From assembly GCF_900109345.1 (NCBI RefSeq), contig NZ_FNZN01000011.1, positions 35,046 to 99,045 of the forward strand: a stretch of DNA of 64,000 nucleotides. Direction: 5' to 3'. Every line of letters begins with the position of its first letter. Positions within the stretch are counted from its first letter, which is position 1. The notes beneath the pieces are model-generated. The model was not told where the DNA came from, did no database searches, and saw only the letters and a program-made list of their open reading frames with translations. The translations under genes and the position numbers were made by a program. This DNA is from Maribacter orientalis. GTDB taxonomy: Bacteria > Bacteroidota > Bacteroidia > Flavobacteriales > Flavobacteriaceae. Positions 17,664 to 25,541 of this stretch are shown here, piece by piece.

Positions 17664-17783
17664 TTGTTGGGCTTCGTCGATTTCTACATTAAAGGTAAGT
17701 ATTAAATAATTTTTGATGCTTACAAGTTTCAGAATGTTGTAATAAGAATGAGTCAAGGTTATATTTTTATTAAATTTTTGACA

Positions 17784-17799
17784 AATGACCTATGTCATT
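17784..17799. promoter_or_regulatory. CRP/FNR-like inverted repeat upstream of coxM
   Basis: AATGAC-CTAT-GTCATT is a perfect 6-bp dyad with a 4-bp spacer, inside a wider TTGAC...GTCATTG context. The TGAC-N4-GTCA core is the size of CRP/FNR-family half-sites. It overlaps the candidate -33 element and lies 62 bp before the coxM start, in the divergent gap with the cysteine desulfurase. A second perfect palindrome, ATTACGTAAT, sits at 17835-17844 in the leader. The regulator is unknown. Confidence 0.5.
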
Positions 17800-17828
17800 G
17801 TTATTTTAATGTATTTAGGGTATATTTA
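17797..17828 (+). promoter_or_regulatory. Candidate promoter of the coxMSL operon
   Basis: ATTG (17797-17800), then 20 bp, then TATATTTA (17821-17828). This is close to the Bacteroidota consensus TTTG - about 20 bp - TAnnTTTG, with the last G replaced by A. The start would lie near 17835, giving a leader of about 25-30 bases. Confidence 0.4.
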
Positions 17829-17861
17829 TTACTTATTACGTAATTTAATTCCTAAAATATT

Positions 17862-18731
17862 ATGATTCCAGCTAATTTCAATTACCACAAGGCTACTACT
17901 TTGAAAGAAGCGATTGCCTTGTCACAAGAGCTTGGCGAAGAAGCGAAATACATGTCTGGCGGACACAGTCTATTGCCGATGATGAAACTTCGTTTTGCCA
18001 CTCCAGAACACATTATCGATATCAGTAAAATTAATGGGCTCTCTTATATTAAAGAGGAAGGTGACCTTTTGAAAATTGGGGCCTTGACTACTCAAAGCGA
18101 GTTGGAGCATAATGATTTACTGAAAAAATCATATCCAATATTTGGTGATGCGGTTTGGTTAACTGCTGATCCTTCGGTTAGAAACTTTGGAACTATAGGA
18201 GGTAATATCGCCCATGGTGATGCAGCCAATGATCAACCTGCATTAATGTTAGCACTGCGAGCGACAATAATTGCTGAAGGCGTTGATGGAAAAAAATCAA
18301 TTTCAATCGATGATTTTTTTCATGGATTTTATATGACAGCTTTGGAGTTTGGTGATATTCTAACTGAAATTCAAATTCCAAAAACAAAAAAGAATAGCGG
18401 TGGGGCATATCATAAGGTTGAACGTAAAGTTGGTGATTATGCAACGGCTGGTGTTGCCGTTCATGTTGAACTAGACGACGATGGGATATGCCAAGAAATA
18501 GGTATCGGACTAACTAATGTTAGCGCAGTGCCGATGCGATTGGAAAGAGGAGAGGAAATACTTCGTGGTAAAAAAATAACTGACGATTTAATTGAGCAGT
18601 TAGGTGTAATTGCAAGCGAAGATTGTGAGCCGGAATCTGATTTAAGAGGTTCGGAAGCGTATAAACGGTCGATAGTAAATACGATAACAAAACGAATGTT
18701 GAACAAGGCTTTAGAGAGAGCAAGAAAATAA
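17862..18731 (+). CDS. coxM: Aerobic carbon monoxide dehydrogenase, medium FAD subunit
   Basis: The flavoprotein subunit passes electrons from the Fe-S subunit to the quinone pool. At 289 residues it matches CoxM. The two FAD signatures of the family are at the positions known from CoxM: SGGHSLLP (residues 32-39) and TIGGNIAHGDAAND (111-124). The C-terminal CO-dehydrogenase flavoprotein domain contains GLTNVSAVPMR and ends with SIVNTITKRMLNKAL. The order M-S-L with 6- and 24-bp gaps is characteristic of form I CO dehydrogenase operons. A promoter and a dyad lie directly upstream. The annotation as CoxM rests mostly on the partner CoxL. Confidence 0.95.
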   Translation: MIPANFNYHKATTLKEAIALSQELGEEAKYMSGGHSLLPMMKLRFATPEHIIDISKINGLSYIKEEGDLLKIGALTTQSELEHNDLLKKSYPIFGDAVWLTADPSVRNFGTIGGNIAHGDAANDQPALMLALRATIIAEGVDGKKSISIDDFFHGFYMTALEFGDILTEIQIPKTKKNSGGAYHKVERKVGDYATAGVAVHVELDDDGICQEIGIGLTNVSAVPMRLERGEEILRGKKITDDLIEQLGVIASEDCEPESDLRGSEAYKRSIVNTITKRMLNKALERARK

Positions 18732-18737
18732 AGAATT

Positions 18738-19229
18738 ATGGCAAAACATAAAGTAACAATGACAATAAATGGAAAGAGCGTTACTGCCGAGGTAGATTCG
18801 CGCTTGCTCTTGGTTCATTTTATTCGAGAAAATTTAGATATGACAGGTACACATATTGGATGTGATACATCGAGTTGTGGTGCGTGTACTATTTTAATAG
18901 ATGGGAAATCGGTCAAGTCTTGCACCTACTTGACGGTTCGAGCTGACGGCGCCGATATTACGACTATCGAAGGTATAGCTGTTGAGGGTACAAACCATCC
19001 GTTGCAAAAAGCATTTCATGACCAGCATGGTCTGCATTGTGGCTTCTGTACTCCTGGAATGATAATGAGGTCAATAGATTTGTTGAAAACAAACCCGAAC
19101 CCTACTGAAAAAGAAATACGTTGGGGTATTTCGGGAAATCTTTGTAGATGTACTGGGTATAACAATATCGTAAAATCTGTACAGCAAGCTGCGGCAGAAA
19201 TGGCTAAAGAAAAAGAAGCTTCAGTCTAA
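18738..19229 (+). CDS. coxS: Aerobic carbon monoxide dehydrogenase, small [2Fe-2S] subunit
   Basis: A 163-residue iron-sulfur subunit linking the Mo-Cu site to FAD. The N-terminal plant-ferredoxin-type cluster uses [16 protein letters not shown] (Cys42, 47, 50) with Cys62. The C-terminal four-helix domain binds the proximal cluster through CGFCTPGM (Cys101, 104) and CRCTGY (Cys136, 138). All eight ligands are intact. It follows coxM by 6 bp and precedes coxL by 24 bp. Confidence 0.96.
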   Translation: MAKHKVTMTINGKSVTAEVDSRLLLVHFIRENLDMTGTHIGCDTSSCGACTILIDGKSVKSCTYLTVRADGADITTIEGIAVEGTNHPLQKAFHDQHGLHCGFCTPGMIMRSIDLLKTNPNPTEKEIRWGISGNLCRCTGYNNIVKSVQQAAAEMAKEKEASV

Positions 19230-19253
19230 GTCTAACCTCTAAATAAATTAAAT

Positions 19254-21620
19254 ATGTTTAAATGTAAAACATCACCAGAGGTTGGCGGAATGGGCCACTC
19301 TGTAAAACGAAAAGAAGATGCACGTTTTTTACACGGCAAAGGTAAATATACCGATGATGTGAAATTACCTGGCATGTTGCATATGGTCATCGTGCGTAGT
19401 CCTTACGCCTATGCCAAAATCTTAAGTATCAATAAAGAAAAAGCATTGGCCATTGATGGGGTTTTAGCTGTCATTACTGGGGAAGACCTAGCGCAATACA
19501 ATTTGCATTGGATGCCTACATTACTTTCAGATTCACAAATGGTATTGCCGACCGATACGGTTATGCACCAATCTCAAGAAGTGTGTGCTGTTATTGCAAC
19601 AGATAGATATATTGCTGTTGATGGAGCAGAAGCTGTAGATGTTCAATACGAGCCGATGAAGGCTATCGTAAATCCCTTTAAAGCACTGGATGAGGATGCA
19701 CCTTTGTTACGCCCAGATAAGGAAGGACAAAAAGACAATCATATTTATCATTGGGAACGCGGCGAAAGGGAAAAAACGGATGCTGCTATTGCCGCTGCTG
19801 ATGTGGTTGTAAAGGAACGTATTCATCTACCAAGAATTCATGTTGCTTCTATAGAAACTTGTGGTGTAGTTGCCTCTTATGATAAGGATACGGAAAAAAT
19901 GTTGATTTATTTAACATCTCAGGCACCACACGCTATTCGTACTATTTTAGCCTTGGTTGCAGGGCACGTTGGACTATCTGAAGAAAAAATTCGAATTATT
20001 GCCCCGGATATTGGAGGCGGTTTTGGAGGAAAGGTACCTGTATATCCTGGCTATGTGATAGCCATTGCAGCTTCTTTCTTAATAGGAAAACCAGTGAAAT
20101 GGATTGAAGATCGTTCTGAGAACCTGGTTAATGGCTTTGCACGTGATTATCATATGGATTGCGAATTAGCCGCTACCAAAGATGGTAAAATTCAGGCCTT
20201 TAAGGTTTCGACTTTAGCGGATCATGGGTATACCGATTCTTCTGCGAATCCTTCGAAATATCCTACGGGAATGTTCTCTATCTGCACAGGTTCTTATGAT
20301 TACGAACATGCTTTTGCAGAATTAGACGCGGTATATACAAACAAAGCACCAGGTGGTGTAGCCTATCGTTGCTCTTTTCGTGTAACGGAAGCTGTGCATG
20401 CTATTGAGCGTATGGTTGATAAATTGGCTGCTGAAATAGGTAAAGATCCTGCGCAATTACGTTTCGAAAACTTTATTAAGAAAGAGGATTTTCCTTATGC
20501 TTCTCCCTTAGGATGGAGCTATGATAGTGGTGATTACAAACAAACGTTGGAGAAAGCCATGGATATGATTGGCTACGCCGATTATAAAAAAGAGCAAGCT
20601 GAAAAGCGAGCCCAAGGAAAATTAATGGGAATAGGTATTTGCACTTTTACCGAAGTAGTAGGTGCAGGACCTTCTAAAGATTTTGATATTTTAGGAATCA
20701 AGATGTTCGATAGCGCCGAAATACGTGTACATCCTACAGGAAAGGCATTGGCACGCTTTGGTACCAAGTCACAAGGTCAAGGTCATGAAACTACTTACGC
20801 TCAGATTCTAGCGGAAGAATTGGGAATTCCTTACACCGATATAGAAATTGATGAAGGAGATACCGATACCGCTCCTTATGGTTTAGGTACTTATGCGAGT
20901 AGAAGTACACCAACGGCTGGTGCGGCAGCAGCAATCGCAGCGCGTAAATTACGTGATAAGGGTAAGAAGATTGCCGCGCATTTGTTGGAAGTAAGCGAAG
21001 AGGATATTGAATGGGAAGTGGGCAAGTACTTTGTGAAAGGTGCTCCTGAAAAGTCTAAAACGATTCAAGATGTAGCCTTTGCTGCGTATACGAATTTCCC
21101 AGAAGGAATGGAACCCGGATTTGAAGCAACACATTACTATGATCCACCAAATTTAACGTTCCCTAATGGCGCTTATATATGTGTGGTTGAGGTAGAGGAA
21201 GAAACTGGTGCGATAGATGTGAAACGCTTTGTGGCTATCGATGACTGTGGAAATATTATCAATCCAATGATTGTAGAAGGCCAAATTCATGGCGGATTAA
21301 CGCAAGGAATTGCCCCTGCAATGTATGAAGGTATCGTTTATGACGATGAAGGAAATGTTCTAAATGGAACACTTATGGATTATTTAGTGCCTACAGCAGT
21401 AGAATCGCCACATTGGGAAACCGGTCACACGATTACACCATCACCACACCATCCATTAGGTGCAAAAGGTGTTGCTGAATCGCCAACGGTAGGTGCGCCA
21501 CCTGCAATTGCCAACGCGATAATCGATGCATTGTATCCGTTAGGAATTAAGCATTTGGATATTCCTATTACTCCTGATAAGGTTTGGGATGCTATTCAAG
21601 TAGCAAAAGCGAAAGCATGA
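19254..21620 (+). CDS. coxL: Aerobic carbon monoxide dehydrogenase, large Mo/Cu subunit (form I)
   Basis: The catalytic subunit (788 residues) oxidises CO to CO2 at a Mo-S-Cu centre. The form-defining loop reads VAYRCSFR with Cys373, the copper ligand (codon at 20370-20372). Form II or other xanthine-oxidase-family homologues have AYRGAGR instead. The Mo-site glutamine is in TSQAPHAIR (Gln223), the cofactor loop is PDIGGGFGGKVPVYPGYV (residues 251-268) and the base Glu742 is in GAKGVAES. Long stretches such as TFTEVVGAGPSKDFDILG and TPSPHHPLGAKG follow the Oligotropha carboxidovorans enzyme as I remember it. The protein is about 20 residues shorter than that one. Unlike many xanthine oxidases no Tat leader is present, so it is cytoplasmic or inner-face membrane associated. 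Confidence 0.97.
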   Translation: MFKCKTSPEVGGMGHSVKRKEDARFLHGKGKYTDDVKLPGMLHMVIVRSPYAYAKILSINKEKALAIDGVLAVITGEDLAQYNLHWMPTLLSDSQMVLPTDTVMHQSQEVCAVIATDRYIAVDGAEAVDVQYEPMKAIVNPFKALDEDAPLLRPDKEGQKDNHIYHWERGEREKTDAAIAAADVVVKERIHLPRIHVASIETCGVVASYDKDTEKMLIYLTSQAPHAIRTILALVAGHVGLSEEKIRIIAPDIGGGFGGKVPVYPGYVIAIAASFLIGKPVKWIEDRSENLVNGFARDYHMDCELAATKDGKIQAFKVSTLADHGYTDSSANPSKYPTGMFSICTGSYDYEHAFAELDAVYTNKAPGGVAYRCSFRVTEAVHAIERMVDKLAAEIGKDPAQLRFENFIKKEDFPYASPLGWSYDSGDYKQTLEKAMDMIGYADYKKEQAEKRAQGKLMGIGICTFTEVVGAGPSKDFDILGIKMFDSAEIRVHPTGKALARFGTKSQGQGHETTYAQILAEELGIPYTDIEIDEGDTDTAPYGLGTYASRSTPTAGAAAAIAARKLRDKGKKIAAHLLEVSEEDIEWEVGKYFVKGAPEKSKTIQDVAFAAYTNFPEGMEPGFEATHYYDPPNLTFPNGAYICVVEVEEETGAIDVKRFVAIDDCGNIINPMIVEGQIHGGLTQGIAPAMYEGIVYDDEGNVLNGTLMDYLVPTAVESPHWETGHTITPSPHHPLGAKGVAESPTVGAPPAIANAIIDALYPLGIKHLDIPITPDKVWDAIQVAKAKA

Positions 21621-21845
21621 TAAAGTATTTGGTTAGAAGTTTCAAATGCAAAGAACAAAGGAAAATAAAGTGGATCCTCTCTTCTAATAATGGGAGGTAT
21701 CTAACTTTGTTTAACTAAGGGTTTGAAAGCCCAAGTCATTAGGGTAGGGTAGTATTTAGTTTAGAAAGCCCTTTACTTGAATTAGCCATTTAGTAAAAAT
21801 AAATAGGTTCTCACCTTTGTGGGAATGAAATAAAATTGCACTACT

Positions 21846-22316
21846 ATGAAAACACAATTAGATAAATCATTCGAAGTGCCCCAAAGCACAGAACTGGTCT
21901 GGGAACACCTAATAGATCCAGAAAAAATAATGGACTGCGTACCAGGTGTCACGATAGATGAAAAGGTGGGTGAAAATCATTATAAGGGGAAAGTTGGTAT
22001 GAAATTCGGTCCTATGGGGGTCAAATACGATGCCGATATCCATTATAATGAAATTGATAAAGCGAACCGCAAAATTATTATTACAGGTGAAGGTGTTGAT
22101 TCTAAGGGTAATGGTAATGCCGAAATGATGATGACCATTGATCTTAGTGAACGTGCTGAAGGTGGAGTGAAATTAGATGCCATTATGGACGTTACGGTAA
22201 ACGGGAAAATAGCACAATTTGGTTCTCGTTTAATTACAACGGTATCCAATCAACTTTTTAAGCAGTTTGTTTCAAATTTTTCAAAGAAACTTGCCGAGGC
22301 AGAGGCAGCAGCATAG
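21846..22316 (+). CDS. coxG: CoxG, SRPBCC-fold CO dehydrogenase membrane-recruitment/maturation protein
   Basis: A 156-residue START/SRPBCC protein of the CoxG family (carbon monoxide dehydrogenase subunit G): KSFEVPQSTELVWEHLIDPE at the start, MDCVPGVTIDEKVGENHYKG, then VGMKFGPMGVKYDADIHY. CoxG has been implicated in anchoring CO dehydrogenase to the cytoplasmic membrane. This copy ends with FVSNFSKKLAEAEAAA right after the SRPBCC domain and lacks the extra C-terminal hydrophobic tail found in longer homologues, so any membrane contact would need another partner. It lies 225 bp after coxL; that gap holds no gene. Confidence 0.9.
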   Translation: MKTQLDKSFEVPQSTELVWEHLIDPEKIMDCVPGVTIDEKVGENHYKGKVGMKFGPMGVKYDADIHYNEIDKANRKIIITGEGVDSKGNGNAEMMMTIDLSERAEGGVKLDAIMDVTVNGKIAQFGSRLITTVSNQLFKQFVSNFSKKLAEAEAAA

Positions 22317-22340
22317 CTAGACTAATTATCTATAATAATA

Positions 22341-22370
22341 AAGCTATGCTGGGGACAGCATAGCTTTTCT
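22341..22370 (+). terminator. Strong hairpin between coxG and coxD
   Basis: A perfect 11-bp stem (AAGCTATGCTG at 22341-22351 and CAGCATAGCTT at 22356-22366) has a GGGA loop and is followed by TTCT after the closing TT. The T-run is short, so it may act as a partial terminator or an mRNA stabiliser that sets structural genes apart from the maturation genes. Confidence 0.65.
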
Positions 22371-22382
22371 AAATTAAAGCTA

Positions 22383-23255
22383 TTGAACAAAGACATCGAA
22401 AAGCTTATAAAAGATTTTTATGAGCACGACTATATTCTAAATGAAGAACTGGCAACTTCTATTTTTCTTTTGAAAAATTTAGAGAAACCTTTATTGTTAG
22501 AAGGTAATCCAGGAGTTGGTAAGACCATGTTGGCCAAAACTTTGGCCGAACATTTGGGAACAAATTTAATTCGTTTGCAATGTTATGAAGGTTTGGATGT
22601 AAGTACTACCATTTATGAATGGAATTACCAAAAGCAGCTTTTACACATTAAGCTTTTTGAGCAGGATGAAGATAAGTTGGCGCTTCAAAATCAGATTTTT
22701 GGAATGGATTATATACTTCAACGCCCCTTGTTACAGGCAATTAGTGCTGATAAACCTGTGGTACTCTTGATTGATGAGATTGATAGGGCCGATGAAGAAT
22801 TTGAAGCATATCTGTTAGAATTGCTTTCAGATTTTCAAATTAGTATTCCTGAATTGGGAACGATAAAAGCAAAATCAAAACCATTGGTGATTTTGACTTC
22901 CAATCGAACTCGAGAGCTCAGTGATGCTTTACGACGACGGTGTTTATATCATTGGGTTGACTTTCCATCAAAGATGGGGGAGATTAATATCATTGCAAAA
23001 AAACTTCCGAATATAGATGAAGCATTGGCAACACAGGTGGTTACTTTTATTCATAATTTGAGAAAGTCAAGTTTACATAAACCACCAGGTATTGCAGAAT
23101 CTCTAGATTGGGCAAAAACCTTGTTGTTAATGAATCAAAAGAATATCACTGATGAGATTGTAAAAACAACAATTGGTAGTGTTTTGAAACATAAAGATGA
23201 TGTAGAGTTTGTGAAGAACAAGTCTGTTCAGGAATTTTTATATCCTATTGATTAG
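22383..23255 (+). CDS. coxD: CoxD, MoxR-type AAA+ ATPase for CO dehydrogenase metal-centre assembly
   Basis: A 290-residue AAA+ ATPase. Walker A is GNPGVGKT (residues 41-48), Walker B is VVLLIDEIDRAD (126-137), and sensor-type TSNRTRELSDALRRRC follows. CoxD of Oligotropha is needed to sulfurate and metallate the apo-enzyme. The best start is a TTG (MNKDIEKLIKDFYE); no ATG occurs nearby in frame. The next gene encodes its VWA partner CoxE, the usual MoxR-VWA pairing. A hairpin separates it from coxG. Confidence 0.93.
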   Translation: MNKDIEKLIKDFYEHDYILNEELATSIFLLKNLEKPLLLEGNPGVGKTMLAKTLAEHLGTNLIRLQCYEGLDVSTTIYEWNYQKQLLHIKLFEQDEDKLALQNQIFGMDYILQRPLLQAISADKPVVLLIDEIDRADEEFEAYLLELLSDFQISIPELGTIKAKSKPLVILTSNRTRELSDALRRRCLYHWVDFPSKMGEINIIAKKLPNIDEALATQVVTFIHNLRKSSLHKPPGIAESLDWAKTLLLMNQKNITDEIVKTTIGSVLKHKDDVEFVKNKSVQEFLYPID

Positions 23256-23346
23256 AATGTCATCCTAAGCGGAATTCAAGATTCACAACGTTGTAAAAAA
23301 AAAGTAGGCTCAATTACAATTTTAAAAATCAAAATTTCTATAATCC

Positions 23347-24483
23347 GTGCAAGCTGTAGAAAAAACTTTTAAAGAACGTCTCATCGACTTTACCATGTAT
23401 TGTCGAGAGCGTCAGTTTGTTTTGGGTCCACAAGAAACTAGGGATGCATTTGAAGTTGCAGGGCGAGGCTGGGTTTTAGACCGTAAACTGTTTCAGTACA
23501 GTTTAAAGGCAATTTATTGTAAACGTAAAGAGCATTTTGATCGATTTGATGAAATGTTCGATCGTTTTTGGAGTCGTTATTACGAAGAGAAATTAGAACA
23601 ACGTAAAAAACAAATCAAACAACTTAAAAAGGAAAAAGAAACAGCCACAGTTATATTCTTGGGAACTGAATTTAAAGTACCCAAGAAGGAAGTCAAAGAA
23701 CAAGAGGCTAAGGAAACTGTTGGAGCAAATGAGAGTATACGCCTAAGACTTACCGATTTTTCTAAGGTAAATGTTGCCGACAAGGAAAAGTTGGAAGAAT
23801 TGGCCGAAGAGCTTTTTCATCAAATGAGTATGCGTTTTAAACGTAGGCTTGAGAATGCTAACAAAGGAACAATCGATATTCGAAATACGATTCGCCACGG
23901 AATTTCTAAAGGAGGAATGTTGTTGGATTTATCCTATAAAAGAAAACGCAAAGAAAAGCGAAAAGTAGTTTTTATTCTCGATGTAAGTGGTTCTATGGAT
24001 ACTTATAGCTATTATCTTTTACGATACGTGATGGTGTTAAAGAAGTATTTTAAAAGCCTTGAATTTTTTACCTTTAGTACAACCTTGACACATGTTACCC
24101 CAATGCTGCGACAAAACAACGAACAGGAAGTTTTAAAGCAGATTGGTAAGAATGTAAATTCGTGGTCAAGTGGCACTAAGATAGGGGAGTCACTTACGGA
24201 ATTTCTTTCTGAATATGGGAGTAAATTTTTGAGCCAAAAACATATTGTAGTGATTTTGAGTGACGGACTTGAAACCGGAAATGTAACAGTGCTTAGGGAA
24301 GCTGTAAGAACGATACGCAGAAAATGCAAAACCTTAGTTTGGCTGAATCCGTTAAAAGGTATGGAAGGTTATCAGCCCATTCAAAAAGGAATGGTGAATG
24401 TAATGCCTCATTTAGATGCATTTGAATCAGCACACAACTTGGATAGTTTATTAAAATTAGAAAAATTATTAATGGATGTTTAA
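23347..24483 (+). CDS. coxE: CoxE, VWA-domain CO dehydrogenase maturation protein
   Basis: The 378-residue product works with CoxD in building the Mo-S-Cu site. The N-terminus (KERLIDFTMYCRERQFVLGP) matches the CoxE start, supporting the GTG initiation codon. A lysine/glutamate-rich linker (about residues 80-125) precedes the C-terminal von Willebrand A domain with a complete MIDAS: DVSGSM (212-217), a Thr in SSGTKIGESL and LSDGLETG. The linker is unusually long and charged, suggesting a flexible arm. The 91-bp gap before it holds nothing recognisable. It overlaps coxF by 8 bp. Confidence 0.92.
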   Translation: MQAVEKTFKERLIDFTMYCRERQFVLGPQETRDAFEVAGRGWVLDRKLFQYSLKAIYCKRKEHFDRFDEMFDRFWSRYYEEKLEQRKKQIKQLKKEKETATVIFLGTEFKVPKKEVKEQEAKETVGANESIRLRLTDFSKVNVADKEKLEELAEELFHQMSMRFKRRLENANKGTIDIRNTIRHGISKGGMLLDLSYKRKRKEKRKVVFILDVSGSMDTYSYYLLRYVMVLKKYFKSLEFFTFSTTLTHVTPMLRQNNEQEVLKQIGKNVNSWSSGTKIGESLTEFLSEYGSKFLSQKHIVVILSDGLETGNVTVLREAVRTIRRKCKTLVWLNPLKGMEGYQPIQKGMVNVMPHLDAFESAHNLDSLLKLEKLLMDV

Positions 24484-25477
24484 CGAACTCGCGTTACAAA
24501 TAGAAAAGCACTTGGCCAAAGGCTCCAACTTTGCCATTGCACAAGTGGTAGACCGTATAGCCCCAAGTTCAGGTAAAATAGGGGATAAGGCTATTATTTT
24601 GGAAAACGGAGAGCTTATCGGTTGGATAGGTGGTGGTTGTGTGCGTGGTATCGTTATCAAAGAAGCCTTAGACGTTATTAAAAGCAAACGCTACCGACGC
24701 GTGCGTATTTCTCCTGAAGGTGGTACACGTTCTACAGCTACGTTTAAAGAATATGTTATGTCATGTCAAAGCAAAGGAACCCTAGAAATTATGATAGAAC
24801 CTGTAATACCACAACCCGAATTGATTGTAGTGGGTAAGAGTAATATTGCACGTAAATTGGTGCAAATGGCTTCGGCCGCTGATTTTAGAGTATCTGTGAT
24901 GGCGACTGATGCCGATTTACTAATGTTTCCATCGGCCAATAGTGTTTCTGATAAAGTTGATTTTAGCACTTTTAAAAATTTAACAAATACATATATAATT
25001 ATTACAACCCAAGGCGAAGACGATGAGCTCTCTGTAAAGAAAGCCTTAGAAACTTCTGTAAATTATGTTGGCTTTGTAGCTAGTTCTAAAAAGTCAGTTG
25101 ACATAAAAACGTATTTGATTAACGAAGGTATTTCCGAAGAGCGTATTGCTGATTTACGTAGCCCAGTAGGATTGGATATTAATGCCAAACTTGCTAGTGA
25201 AGTTGCAATTAGTATTCTTGCCGAAGTTATTGACGATTTTCGTAAAGAAAAATCCAGTACTGGTTCTTGTTGTGGTAGTGCTGAACGCTCCAAAACCGAG
25301 GATGATGTAAATGATCAATTTAATGAGGAGTATTATATAAATCCTGTTTGCAATGTACCTGTTTCCAAGAAAAATCCAAAACATATAGTAGAATACGCAG
25401 GGCAGAAGGTGTATTTCTGTTGTGATGGTTGTAAGGTCAGTTTTGAGAAAGAACCTGAGAAATACTTGAAAATTTAG
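24476..25477 (+). CDS. coxF: CoxF, XdhC-family maturation protein with C-terminal YHS metal-binding domain
   Basis: Three parts in 333 residues. First, an XdhC_CoxI domain (FAIAQVVDRIAPSSGKIGDK, then GWIGGGCVRG with Cys55). Second, an XdhC Rossmann domain (ELIVVGKSNIARKLVQMA; DLRSPVGLDINAKLASEVA). Third, a linker with a Cys pair (Cys265-266, TGSCCGSAE) leading to a YHS domain from residue 287 (NPVCNVPV...VYFCCDGCKVSF) with Cys292, 315, 316 and 319. YHS domains bind soft metals such as copper. In Oligotropha, CoxF is linked to copper insertion, so the fusion suggests on-board metal handling. The start overlaps coxE by 8 bp. Confidence 0.9.
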   Translation: MFNELALQIEKHLAKGSNFAIAQVVDRIAPSSGKIGDKAIILENGELIGWIGGGCVRGIVIKEALDVIKSKRYRRVRISPEGGTRSTATFKEYVMSCQSKGTLEIMIEPVIPQPELIVVGKSNIARKLVQMASAADFRVSVMATDADLLMFPSANSVSDKVDFSTFKNLTNTYIIITTQGEDDELSVKKALETSVNYVGFVASSKKSVDIKTYLINEGISEERIADLRSPVGLDINAKLASEVAISILAEVIDDFRKEKSSTGSCCGSAERSKTEDDVNDQFNEEYYINPVCNVPVSKKNPKHIVEYAGQKVYFCCDGCKVSFEKEPEKYLKI

Positions 25478-25541
25478 TTTTTATATAGTTAATATTTTAC
25501 ATTTAATATCATTAGGAATAATAAGAAATTGTAAGACAATT

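Noticed and set aside
19254..21620. Xanthine dehydrogenase or form II (putative) CO dehydrogenase large subunit
   Set aside because: The active-site loop is AYRCSFR with the Cu-ligand Cys, not AYRGAGR, and coxDEFG accompany it.
21621..21845. A small gene or RNA between coxL and coxG
   Set aside because: No open frame of useful length and no stable structure beyond a weak GGGTTT..AAGCCC pairing.
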